Source: an uncultured Alphaproteobacteria bacterium (GTDB taxonomy: Bacteria > Pseudomonadota > Alphaproteobacteria > Rs-D84). From it: a stretch of DNA of 64,000 bases. Both the position numbers and the translations under genes were made by a program. The number at the start of each line of letters is the position of its first letter. The stretch's first letter is position 1. Location of the stretch: NCBI GenBank assembly GCA_905233975.1, contig CAJOGD010000004.1, positions 62,001 to 126,000 of the forward strand. The letters are read 5' to 3'. This document shows, in pieces, positions 56,109 through 63,222 of the stretch. Under the pieces are notes generated by a model. It was not told where the DNA came from and did no database searches. It saw only the letters and a program-made list of their open reading frames with translations.

Positions 56109-56203
56109 CGTCATCCCGCGCTTGACGCGGGATCTCCTAAGTGTTGCAGAGACACAATCCGCGACGGTTCCGACGGGATACCGCGTTTCCGCGGTATGAC
56201 GGC
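56109..56203. repeat. Palindromic repeat block between RNA copy 3 and surface gene 3
   Basis: CGTCATCCCGCGCTTGACGC-GGGATCTCC and ATACCGCGTTTCCGCGGTATGACGG units; same position relative to the gene as the blocks at 9063 and 14891. Confidence 0.8.
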
Positions 56204-56212
56204 ACTTACACT

Positions 56213-56433
56213 AAAATAAATGCCGCGGTGGAAACCAAGCGGTCGGGGTGTTGAGAAATCACACAAGATAATGACCCCCATGGCCTTTACATATTCGCCA
56301 TAGGCACCCCAACCAAAAGGTTGGGCGTCAGGAATGACGGCACAGAATATCGGAAATTTTGTGGATTACGACATAATGTGCCGATCTTGCGTGGGCTTCT
56401 CAGGGCCCCGAACCAAGTTCCCACTTAGTTCAG
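56213..56433 (-). ncRNA. Structured RNA, copy 3
   Basis: Minus strand. P1 (CTAAGT-GGGA-ACTTGG) is identical to copy 1. The long-range helix uses ACGCAAGAT (56384-56392) and ATCTTGTGT (56262-56270), unlike both other copies but still paired. CGGCACA/TGTGCCG, CCAACC/TGGTTGG and CCTATGGC/GCCATGGG replace the corresponding stems. The TCGTAATC and CCCCGACCGCTTGG blocks are conserved. Terminator-like CCGCTTGG/CCACCGCGG and an imperfect T-run close it. The surface gene at 56083 follows. Confidence 0.75.
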
Positions 56434-56438
56434 TTTTT

Positions 56439-56468
56439 ATTCTAACAAATTTTGTTGATTTTAATCAA
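56439..56468 (-). promoter_or_regulatory. Promoter of structured RNA copy 3
   Basis: On the minus strand TTGATT (56463-56468), 18-base spacer, TAGAAT (56439-56444): identical boxes and spacing to copy 1. Confidence 0.75.
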
Positions 56469-56541
56469 GAACATTTTTCAGATAAATAAGAACGGGCGCA
56501 TTCGCGCCCGCACTAACACTTACACTAACCACTTACACTAT

Positions 56542-57780
56542 TTATGACAATTTGTGAATGACCAAACCACTGCGCAGTTTTGGTTCAAACCATGTTGTCT
56601 TCGGTGGCATTATGTTGCCGGTGTCCGCAATGTCGATGATTTGGCGCATCGTGACGGGATACAGTGCAAACGCCGCGACCATTTCACCACTGTCAACGCG
56701 TTTCTGTAATTCGCCAAGGCCACGAATTCCGCCGACAAAATCGATACGCTTGCTTGTGCGTAAATCGCCAAGGTTCAATATTTTATCGAACACCAAATTC
56801 GAAAGGACCGTCACGTCCAACACGCCGATTGGGTCGTTGTCGTTGTATGTTCCGGGCCGCGCGGTCAACGAATACCATTTGCCGTTTAAATACATTCCAA
56901 AGTTGTGCAATTTTGTTGGCTTGTAAATTTCCGTTCCCATTTCCACAACGTCGAAAGATTCCGACAATTTTGCCAAGAATTCGTCCGGCGAAAGTCCGTT
57001 CAAATCTTTGACAACGCGGTTATAGTCGATAACCTTTAATTGGCTTTCCGGGAAAATCACCGCCAAGAAATAGTTGTATTCTTCATTGCCAGTATGATTC
57101 GGATTTTGTTCGCGCTTTTCCGCACCGACACGTGCCGCCGCCGCCGTCCGGTGATGGCCGTCCGCAACATACATCGCGGGAATGTCTTTAAATATTTCTG
57201 TAATACGTGCATTTATTGCGTCGTCGCGAATGACCCAGAATTTATGGCCAAAACCATCGGCCGCGGTAAAGTCATATTCGGGCGCATTGTTCTTTACAAA
57301 GTTTTCGACGATTTCATTCATTTCCGCAACATCAGGATACGCAAAGAACACCGGTTCGATATTCGCGTTTTGAATGCGCACGTGAATCATGCGGTCGTCT
57401 TCTTTATCTTTGCGTGTAAGTTCGTGTTTTTTGATTTTGCCGGTCATATAGTCATCGACATTTGCCGCCGCGACCAAACCGTACTGTGTGCGGCCGTCCA
57501 TTGTTTGCGCATAGATGTAATACATTTCTTTATCATCTTGGACCAACCAACCGCGGTCTTGCCACAGTTTGAAATTTTCAACCGCTTTGTCATAGACGGG
57601 TTGACTGTGTTCGTCGGCAATCGGATCAAAATCGATTTCTGGTTTAATAATGTGCAACAGTGATTTTTCACCGGCCTCTTGTTTCGCCTCGGCCGAATTC
57701 AGAACGTCGTATGGACGCGATGCAACTTCGGCCGCGATTTCTTTTGGTGGACGAACACCGGCAAATGGTTTTATCTTCAT
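56542..57780 (-). CDS. DUF1015 family protein
   Basis: 412 residues. Recognised by KIKPFAGVRPP, ASRPYDVLNSAEA, AMYVADGHHRTAAA, and the C-terminal PPKTTWFEPKLRSGLVIHKL. The family is widespread, probably binds a phosphorylated ligand or ATP-like cofactor, and is often noted near serine metabolism genes, but its reaction is not settled. Cytosolic, no signal peptide. AAAAGGAGATG precedes the start. The gene downstream of its stop is a CACTAAC-type simple repeat. Confidence 0.85.
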   Translation of the reverse strand: MKIKPFAGVRPPKEIAAEVASRPYDVLNSAEAKQEAGEKSLLHIIKPEIDFDPIADEHSQPVYDKAVENFKLWQDRGWLVQDDKEMYYIYAQTMDGRTQYGLVAAANVDDYMTGKIKKHELTRKDKEDDRMIHVRIQNANIEPVFFAYPDVAEMNEIVENFVKNNAPEYDFTAADGFGHKFWVIRDDAINARITEIFKDIPAMYVADGHHRTAAAARVGAEKREQNPNHTGNEEYNYFLAVIFPESQLKVIDYNRVVKDLNGLSPDEFLAKLSESFDVVEMGTEIYKPTKLHNFGMYLNGKWYSLTARPGTYNDNDPIGVLDVTVLSNLVFDKILNLGDLRTSKRIDFVGGIRGLGELQKRVDSGEMVAAFALYPVTMRQIIDIADTGNIMPPKTTWFEPKLRSGLVIHKLS

Positions 57781-57809
57781 AACATCTCCTTTTGTGTTAA
57801 ACGGTTCTG

Positions 57810-57837
57810 ATTATAATCCCGTTTTTATAAAAGGCAA
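57810..57837 (-). promoter_or_regulatory. Putative promoter of the DUF1015 gene
   Basis: Minus-strand TTGCCT (57832-57837), 16-base spacer, TATAAT (57810-57815). Confidence 0.6.
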
Positions 57838-57848
57838 ATTTAGTTTTA

Positions 57849-58925
57849 TCATTCGTCAATCGCCACGTCGAATACCGTTTCGGCCGGTATGTTGTCCAGG
57901 GCGTGATATTGAAATGGCACCGTCGCAAAGTCTATGTTGTTCATGTCGATGCGACGAATTGTGCGGTTATACATTGTGTGATAGTAAATTTTCCGATTCG
58001 TAATATCACTTGCGATTGTCCATTGTGTCGCGGACGGCATGTCGAACTTTGCGGCGCCCGGCGCGTATGCGGTACCGAACGGAACATCAAAGTTGTTCAA
58101 GATATGAAACGCCTGTTTAACTGTGCCGGCCGCGTCAGGTTGCGTTAATGAATAGTTCTTAAAGAACGACGCGCGGACAAAACGCGACGGCGAAGAAAAG
58201 TCCCCGGGCAGACCCAGCAAACCCGTTCCGCCACTTATCGATTGCAACTTTATCGGGCCAAAGACCGTTGGTGCGATTGTGCCGGATTGCAGATTGATAT
58301 AGTTATCAAGGTTCGTTAGGTGCCATGTGAATTCTGGCGAATTTGCGATGGTGCCCAGTGGGTTTTCGTAAAACATCGGTATGCCGTCGATGATTTCAAG
58401 GACTACAACGCGCCCGTTCGGTTCGGCTATGCGCCAATGGACGGTTGATGCGGTTGGGTCTATGTTCACGATATTAACAGTGTCGATTGCGTCCTTTACT
58501 TCGTCAATAGTGGCAAATCGTGATAGTATCCATGACACAACCTGAAAATCCGCGAGTGTGTTTGCTTTGTCGTCCGGTGAATACGGCGCGTATTTGCCGT
58601 AATCCGGGAAATAGAATAGGGCGGCGGAAAGTCCGGCCTCGTTCGTGCCGTCAACGACGAATTCTGGGCGTTGCATGCCAAGGCCCACAAAGCCATATTT
58701 AGATGTGAATTTCATGCCGCCACGTGTGCCGTCCGGCAGTAATGATTGTTCGGTGTGGCCGCGTGGACCGATGACATAAATGTTATTCATTTCCGATCCG
58801 GACCAATCAACGGTGCGCGCCATAACCACAGATTTGTCCGCCGCGGTCAGTTTGATTCCGGTGCATGCGTTCGCCCCCTGGATTGTTGCGGCGATAATGG
58901 CCAATATAGAAATAGTGTTTTTCAT
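57849..58925 (-). CDS. Secreted choloylglycine hydrolase/penicillin V acylase family enzyme
   Basis: 358 residues. A signal peptide (ILAIIAATIQGANA) ends exactly before Cys21, which would become the N-terminal nucleophile of this Ntn-hydrolase. Arg37 and Asp40 (MARTVDW) keep the spacing to Cys seen in bile salt hydrolases and penicillin V acylases. NSPEFTWHLTNL carries the oxyanion Asn and SPSRFVRA the later Arg. The enzyme cleaves amide bonds of bile salts, penicillin V or acyl-homoserine lactones; the exact substrate cannot be told here. Export to the periplasm agrees with the Gram-negative cluster. Confidence 0.85.
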   Translation of the reverse strand: MKNTISILAIIAATIQGANACTGIKLTAADKSVVMARTVDWSGSEMNNIYVIGPRGHTEQSLLPDGTRGGMKFTSKYGFVGLGMQRPEFVVDGTNEAGLSAALFYFPDYGKYAPYSPDDKANTLADFQVVSWILSRFATIDEVKDAIDTVNIVNIDPTASTVHWRIAEPNGRVVVLEIIDGIPMFYENPLGTIANSPEFTWHLTNLDNYINLQSGTIAPTVFGPIKLQSISGGTGLLGLPGDFSSPSRFVRASFFKNYSLTQPDAAGTVKQAFHILNNFDVPFGTAYAPGAAKFDMPSATQWTIASDITNRKIYYHTMYNRTIRRIDMNNIDFATVPFQYHALDNIPAETVFDVAIDE

Positions 58926-59019
58926 GAAAATCCCCCTTTGGTTGTTTATGTCCCGATTCTATCGATTTGGCGTGTATCAAACCACAGGAACGAATTCGGC
59001 GCCCGCCCGCAATTTTTAT

Positions 59020-59048
59020 TTGCAAAATGGGAAAAGTGCGTATATAAT
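59020..59048 (+). promoter_or_regulatory. Promoter of tRNA-Gln
   Basis: TTGCAA (59020-59025), 17-base spacer, TATAAT (59043-59048). Confidence 0.75.
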
Positions 59049-59060
59049 GTCCGTCGCCCT

Positions 59061-59134
59061 TGGGGCATAGTTTAATGGTAGAACATCGGACTCTGACTCC
59101 GCTAGTATTGGTTCGAATCCAGTTGCCCCAACCA
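59061..59134 (+). tRNA. tRNA-Gln (anticodon CTG)
   Basis: 74 bases with encoded CCA. Acceptor TGGGGCA pairs with TGCCCCA. The anticodon loop ACTCTGACT gives CTG; T-loop TTCGAAT. Parts of its 3' end recur at 59928-59943 and 60071-60086. Confidence 0.95.
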
Positions 59135-59192
59135 AGATATGCAACCGTTCGTTTTAGGGCGGTTTTTTGTTAGAATAACAATATTTACAGAA

Positions 59193-59243
59193 AGTTCGAA
59201 AGTTTAAATTAAAAAAGTGGCAAAAATTTGCCACTTTCGAACT
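59193..59243. repeat. 51-base palindrome, copy 1
   Basis: Arms AGTTCGAAAGT and ACTTTCGAACT with a 29-base spacer that itself contains AAGTGGCAAA / TTTGCCACTT. A second palindrome with the same arms and spacer length lies at 60145-60195. Confidence 0.8.
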
Positions 59244-59258
59244 AATTTACAATAATAA

Positions 59259-59663
59259 CTATCTACAACCAACAAAAGCCCAGTTGTCTTCACCTGGTTC
59301 TTTTAACATTGTACGCATTGTATAATTTTCTTTACATAATTTTGTCCAACCAGGTTGATTAAAAGCAAATTCCACATATGTGTACTCTGGGTCTTTTGCC
59401 ATTTCTGACACTTTTGTTTCATCAATTCCCGACCAGTCAACCCATTTGCCTGTTGGTTGAAGTGCTTTTACATCTTTTATCCATTCTTGACTAGAAGGAC
59501 ATTTATAAACAATGTGTGTAGATGTTGATGCTATTTTTTCACAACCATTCATTGTGTTTTCTATATCTTTAACATCAGAATTACATCCAACTAATGCAAT
59601 TACAGGTAAAATTAAAAGTAATTTTTTCATATTTTCTCCTTTTTCGACATAGGCATTGTACAT
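59259..59663 (-). CDS. Small lipoprotein in the tRNA-Gln island
   Basis: 134 residues. ATG 59663 is possible, but MKKLLLILPVIALVGC, at ATG 59630 with AGGAGAAAA upstream, is the more likely start, giving 123 residues and a lipobox Cys at ALVGC. The mature part has further cysteines (NGCEK, YKCPS, KLCKE, GCR) and the motif KWVDWSGIDE. The gene is clearly more AT-rich than its neighbours, consistent with acquisition. No family recognised. Confidence 0.65.
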   Translation of the reverse strand: MYNAYVEKGENMKKLLLILPVIALVGCNSDVKDIENTMNGCEKIASTSTHIVYKCPSSQEWIKDVKALQPTGKWVDWSGIDETKVSEMAKDPEYTYVEFAFNQPGWTKLCKENYTMRTMLKEPGEDNWAFVGCR

Positions 59664-59716
59664 TAGAAGATATGTTTTTGCAATATTAAATGTTTTTCAA
59701 CTGCTTAATTGCTTGT

Positions 59717-59763
59717 CCGATTTCAATCAAATCGGCTCGCGAATTGCACATATAGCACAACCA
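59717..59763 (+). repeat. tRNA-end-like repeat, class II copy 1
   Basis: Hairpin CCGATTT (59717-59723) / AAATCGG (59729-59735), then a 19-base core TCGGCTCGCGAATTGCACA (59732-59750) identical at 60573-60591, ending TAGCACAACCA like a tRNA 3' terminus. A CCAAAAATT/AATTTTTGG hairpin follows. Confidence 0.6.
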
Positions 59764-59860
59764 AAAATTCAAGCACCCGTATGGGTGTTTTAATTTTTGG
59801 TTTTGGGTCGAATGGTTTGGTCATTTGCAACGAATGTTGCAAAAGGTTCGAAACCAAGTA

Positions 59861-59923
59861 GATTTTGGAAGCGTTAGCACACCAAAATCGTTACGGGTTA
59901 CGCGCAGTGTTGGCAAAGCCGAC
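59861..59923 (+). repeat. Two-hairpin motif near the tRNA-Gln 3' copy
   Basis: GATTTTGG (59861-59868) / CCAAAATC (59882-59889), loop with AAGCGTTAG; then GTTGGC (59909-59914) / GCCGAC (59918-59923). Compared with 8458-8527, the first stem keeps pairing with a C-G to T-A change. CGAGCGAAT and the copied tRNA end follow. Confidence 0.7.
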
Positions 59924-59927
59924 CGAG

Positions 59928-59943
59928 CGAATCCAGTTGCCCC
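59928..59943 (+). repeat. Copy of tRNA-Gln T-loop to acceptor segment
   Basis: CGAATCCAGTTGCCCC, identical to 59114-59129 in tRNA-Gln. It continues as CCAGTTGCCCCGCAACTGG, forming a hairpin. Confidence 0.85.
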
Positions 59944-59990
59944 GCAACTGGATCGGTGCGAGGCGATAGCCGCAGCACCAATACGAGAAT

Positions 59991-60060
59991 ACACAATTAG
60001 AAAAATCATAAAAACGGAGTTTTTGTCCCCACGAGTTTTTATAGATTTTTCTTATTGTGT
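59991..60060. repeat. Large hairpin (25-26-base inverted repeat)
   Basis: Arm 59991-60015 (begins ACACAATTAGAAAAATC) and arm 60035-60060 (ends AGATTTTTCTTATTGTGT) pair almost completely around a 19-base loop. Ends 10 bases before the last tRNA-Gln 3' copy. Confidence 0.85.
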
Positions 60061-60070
60061 ATCGAGGCAC

Positions 60071-60086
60071 CCAGTTGCCCCAACCA
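60071..60086 (+). repeat. Copy of tRNA-Gln 3' end (attachment-site-like)
   Basis: CCAGTTGCCCCAACCA is identical to the last 16 bases of tRNA-Gln (59119-59134). It is followed by a terminator hairpin (AACTTGCCC ... GGGCAAGTT, TTCTTTT), perhaps the original tRNA terminator. Confidence 0.85.
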
Positions 60087-60144
60087 TAGTTTCAAAACTT
60101 GCCCATCGGGGCAAGTTTTCTTTTGTTTCCTAATACTTTCACCG

Positions 60145-60195
60145 AGTTCGAAAGTCAACAAATAAAAATTTGTAAATTTTTTCAACTTTCGAACT
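60145..60195. repeat. 51-base palindrome, copy 2
   Basis: Arms AGTTCGAAAGT and ACTTTCGAACT with a 29-base AT-rich spacer, as at 59193-59243. Confidence 0.8.
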
Positions 60196-60227
60196 TTTTG
60201 TGATATAATTCTTAAAAAAGGATTTTT

Positions 60228-60521
60228 GTGAAAGAAACGATTGCCATAGGGCTGTTATCCGTTTATACCATTTTAGAATTTGTGGCTTATATACCACAGA
60301 TAGTAAAAATATTAAAAACAAAACATGCAGACGATTTAAGTTTGGCGTCTTGGTTCGTTTGGATTACCACAGATTTGTCTTATCTGGGGTATGTGCTGTT
60401 GGAAACACCGCAATTTGGTGTTATATTTATTGCCTTGTTGGATTTGTTTTTTATTATAAGTGTGTTTGTATTAACCATGTATTATCAAAAACATAATAAA
60501 CGTAAGAAAGTTCGTCGTTAA
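60228..60521 (+). CDS. PQ-loop (SemiSWEET-like) transporter
   Basis: 97 residues, GTG start after AAAAAAGGA. One triple-helix bundle: helix 1 with the PQ motif (FVAYIPQIVKILKTKHADDL), helix 2 (ASWFVWITTDLSYLGYVLL) and helix 3 (VIFIALLDLFFIISVFVLTM), then a basic tail. This is the size and pattern of SemiSWEET sugar transporters, which work as dimers in the inner membrane; the substrate is not known. A TATAAT at 60204-60209 may be its -10 box. Confidence 0.8.
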   Translation: MKETIAIGLLSVYTILEFVAYIPQIVKILKTKHADDLSLASWFVWITTDLSYLGYVLLETPQFGVIFIALLDLFFIISVFVLTMYYQKHNKRKKVRR

Positions 60522-60572
60522 CACAAATATAATAACTTTAACTTATTAATCTCTCGTCCAATTTCCAACAAT

Positions 60573-60605
60573 TCGGCTCGCGAATTGCACACACTGCACA
60601 ACCAC
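60573..60605 (+). repeat. tRNA-end-like repeat, class II copy 2
   Basis: Same 19-base core as 59732-59750, ending CTGCACAACCA, and followed by a CCACCC ... GGGTGG hairpin. The preceding CCAATT/AATTCGG can form a hairpin like that of the first copy. Confidence 0.6.
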
Positions 60606-60654
60606 CCTTCGCGTCTTTGACGCTTTGGGTGGCAGGCAAAATTTATACAATTTC

Positions 60655-61308
60655 TTATCGTGAAAAATTACGTTCCAAATATAACTTTAAATCTAATGGA
60701 TTTTGTGCGACGTATGTGGCGCCATGTTTTTTTAATTCGTTTGTAATTTGTTCTTTTTTTGATTTAGGGACAACGCCGACGAAACCGATACGATGTTTTA
60801 TGCCACATCTGATAGCGGCGTCTATATCATCGGGCGAATCACCGATCGCAATACAATGTTCGTTGCCGTAATGCAGATTTTCCATTGCACGTTGCATAAA
60901 CGTATCTTTGAGTGATTGGTTATCATTAGTTAAAAAGTGTTTTTCAATAGAAATATATTTTAGCAATGTTGCGTTGTTTGTTAATTTTCGGGCGTGTTGG
61001 TCATTGGTTGCCCTGGACACAATGCATTGTTCAAAATAATGTGTTTTTAAAACGTCTTGAATATCGGGTACAAGGGTTGTTAATTTTTCTGATTCAGCAA
61101 CGGTTTGATATAGGATAGCATTTTCTGGGTTCTTTTGGTTTTCCTGATTCAGATAAAACTTTTTAAAGGTTGTTGGATTGTCTAAATCTTGGTGTTTAAC
61201 GAAAAAATCGGTGTTTTTCAACATGTCAATGGCGTTACTCATTACATTTGCGCTGTATAGAATACAACCATCTGCGTCCCAAATAATAAGATAACGGTGT
61301 GTTAGCAT
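60655..61308 (-). CDS. HAD-superfamily phosphatase
   Basis: 217 residues. IIWDADGCIL is motif I (DxDG with the nucleophile Asp), VSRATND corresponds to motif II and AIGDSPDDIDAA to motif IV (metal-binding Asp pair); cap-domain helices lie between. It resembles the phosphoglycolate-phosphatase-like HADs; substrate unknown. Its start overlaps the stop of the upstream leucine-rich protein gene by 7 bases (ATGCTAA), so both are translated from one mRNA. Confidence 0.85.
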   Translation of the reverse strand: MLTHRYLIIWDADGCILYSANVMSNAIDMLKNTDFFVKHQDLDNPTTFKKFYLNQENQKNPENAILYQTVAESEKLTTLVPDIQDVLKTHYFEQCIVSRATNDQHARKLTNNATLLKYISIEKHFLTNDNQSLKDTFMQRAMENLHYGNEHCIAIGDSPDDIDAAIRCGIKHRIGFVGVVPKSKKEQITNELKKHGATYVAQNPLDLKLYLERNFSR

Positions 61309-63056
61309 AAAAAATCCTTTTGCTTGTTATTCCCGAAAGAACATGCCATGTCACGTTTACGTTTTCTGTCTGCGATTTGGTATAGCCATGCGGCCTTAAT
61401 TTCGTCACTTACGCCCCATACATCGCCGTTTTTCAATTTGTCTTCGATATAGTCTGGAACGCGCGAGTCGGCGGTTAATCCAGGGTTGTTGTATAGGTAA
61501 ATTTGACCGCCAACGCGTGGTATTTTAAGTAAAGATGTTAATTTGTTGCCACATGCATCAAAATTCCCACCGACCCGGTATGGTGCGCCGACCAAGGTTG
61601 GTAATTTATTTTTGCGAACCGAAAAGTCACCATTTATTGTCACCGTTGACATGTTCGGTATTTGCCCCAGGGCCATATTGTTCAATTCTAGTGAATCGTT
61701 TAATACAAGATTATCTGGTAAATTAAATATGTCATATACAACGCCATGTGATTTTATATAGCCCAGTAATTTGTCGCATGTGTTATTTGGTATGGTCAAA
61801 TCGCGTGCGCGCATGAATTTACGGATTGCGTCACGTAATTCTTTATCATATGGACCGTCATAGCCATAGCATCGAATTTCGTTGCCCCGGGTTTGTTCCA
61901 ATGTCAGGATTGGTTTGTGTCCTTTGCGTATTGAATACCATGCGAATCCGTTGTAGATATCGTCATCATAATGAATTTGTTTGTGGTGTTTTAATGCACG
62001 ACTTTCGTAATCGAATGCCGCCTGGGACCCAAGGTGCACAATATAGTAATCGCCGATTAAATCCATCAATTTATATGTGCCGCGTTGTGATAGGCGTATT
62101 TCATGCTTTTCGCGCCGGGTATCCCGGCGATTTTTGCGGCGCCATTTGGTGGCCATGTCCAAAACGTTTTGAAAATCATTGTATTTGCCGGCCGCGGCCA
62201 GGTAATCAAAATAAATTGTTTGTTTTTGATGTTTTTTATCCCGTAATTTTTCATCGACATATTTTTCCGCAACCGAATATAAAAAATCACGAACAAGATT
62301 TATGTTTTTGTCTGTTTTATTGTTGATATATTTTTCTGCAACCGAATATAAGAAAGCGCGACCGGGATTGGTGGATTTTTTCTTGTTCAACCCATCCACT
62401 TTGGATTGTTGCGCCACCAAAAAGGCGCGAAGATTTTTGTTAAAATATCGATACAAAATTTCGCGAATAATTGCGTCTTGGTTTTCTTTGATTGTGTCAA
62501 TTTCGAATGTGTGTTTGCGTGATTTGTGATATGCGGTGTCTTCGATTGCATCACTAAATAAAAGTTTGCGGGGATATTTATCCGCCGCGGGCCTGGATCC
62601 CTGTTCAAATTCCGTAAATGCGTCTTTTATGTTTTGAATGTTTGTATTGCGCTGGGAATATGGAATACATTTTATAATTAACTGGGTATTGTTCGGTGCC
62701 AAAAATATATTGTACCCAATTGTGGTCTTGTATTTGTATGACATTAATAATTTATAGAATTTGTGTGCGGCGTCTTCGTCGTCAAATGTAAGAAGATATT
62801 GAGTGAATTTCTGGCCCCGATCCCAGCAACAGTCAGTGCCGATTTTGCCTATGGTTTGTTCATCGACGTCGGTTAATGGGACAACGTAATGGTCATCATT
62901 ACAATCAATATCCCGGATAAAAGGAACACCAAGTTTGTTTAATTTGGTTTCTATATATTCCGCCTCTCTATTGTTGTTGCCGAACAGCATAAACCCGGTT
63001 TTTTCTGTCGCGGTTATGCTCTGGATATATGGAAAAAAATCAATAATTTTGCTCAT
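61302..63056 (-). CDS. Large cytosolic protein with C-terminal leucine-rich repeats, 584 residues
   Basis: No signal peptide. Residues 1-110 may form an alpha/beta domain (TGFMLFGNNNREAEYIETKL). The middle is helical and charged with twin similar segments AFLYSVAEKYINNKTDKN and FLYSVAEKYVDEKL. From about residue 450 a leucine-rich-repeat-like solenoid appears (LPDNLVLNDSLELNNM, TVTINGDFSVRKNKLPTLVG, GNFDACGNKLTSL, IYLYNNPGL). This resembles LRR effector-like proteins of host-associated bacteria in outline, which is only an inference. Coupled to the HAD gene. Confidence 0.65.
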   Translation of the reverse strand: MSKIIDFFPYIQSITATEKTGFMLFGNNNREAEYIETKLNKLGVPFIRDIDCNDDHYVVPLTDVDEQTIGKIGTDCCWDRGQKFTQYLLTFDDEDAAHKFYKLLMSYKYKTTIGYNIFLAPNNTQLIIKCIPYSQRNTNIQNIKDAFTEFEQGSRPAADKYPRKLLFSDAIEDTAYHKSRKHTFEIDTIKENQDAIIREILYRYFNKNLRAFLVAQQSKVDGLNKKKSTNPGRAFLYSVAEKYINNKTDKNINLVRDFLYSVAEKYVDEKLRDKKHQKQTIYFDYLAAAGKYNDFQNVLDMATKWRRKNRRDTRREKHEIRLSQRGTYKLMDLIGDYYIVHLGSQAAFDYESRALKHHKQIHYDDDIYNGFAWYSIRKGHKPILTLEQTRGNEIRCYGYDGPYDKELRDAIRKFMRARDLTIPNNTCDKLLGYIKSHGVVYDIFNLPDNLVLNDSLELNNMALGQIPNMSTVTINGDFSVRKNKLPTLVGAPYRVGGNFDACGNKLTSLLKIPRVGGQIYLYNNPGLTADSRVPDYIEDKLKNGDVWGVSDEIKAAWLYQIADRKRKRDMACSFGNNKQKDFLC

Positions 63057-63065
63057 TGTGTCCTA

Positions 63066-63094
63066 TGTATAACACGAACGCAGTGTTTTGTCAA
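63066..63094 (-). promoter_or_regulatory. Promoter of the LRR-HAD operon
   Basis: Minus-strand TTGACA (63089-63094), 17-base spacer, TATACA (63066-63071), 10 bases from the start codon; the leader would be very short. Confidence 0.6.
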
Positions 63095-63162
63095 TAATGG
63101 CGTTGGTTTTTGCAAGATTATTTGTAAACCGGGGGATGCGTTTTGACAAATCAAAATAAGTG

Positions 63163-63191
63163 TTGCTTGTTTGACGAATATTGTTTAGTAT
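63163..63191 (+). promoter_or_regulatory. Putative promoter of the repeat-rich surface protein
   Basis: TTGCTT (63163-63168), 17-base spacer, TAGTAT (63186-63191). Confidence 0.5.
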
Positions 63192-63222
63192 AAGTGTATG
63201 TTAGACAAAAAGGAATTAAGTC

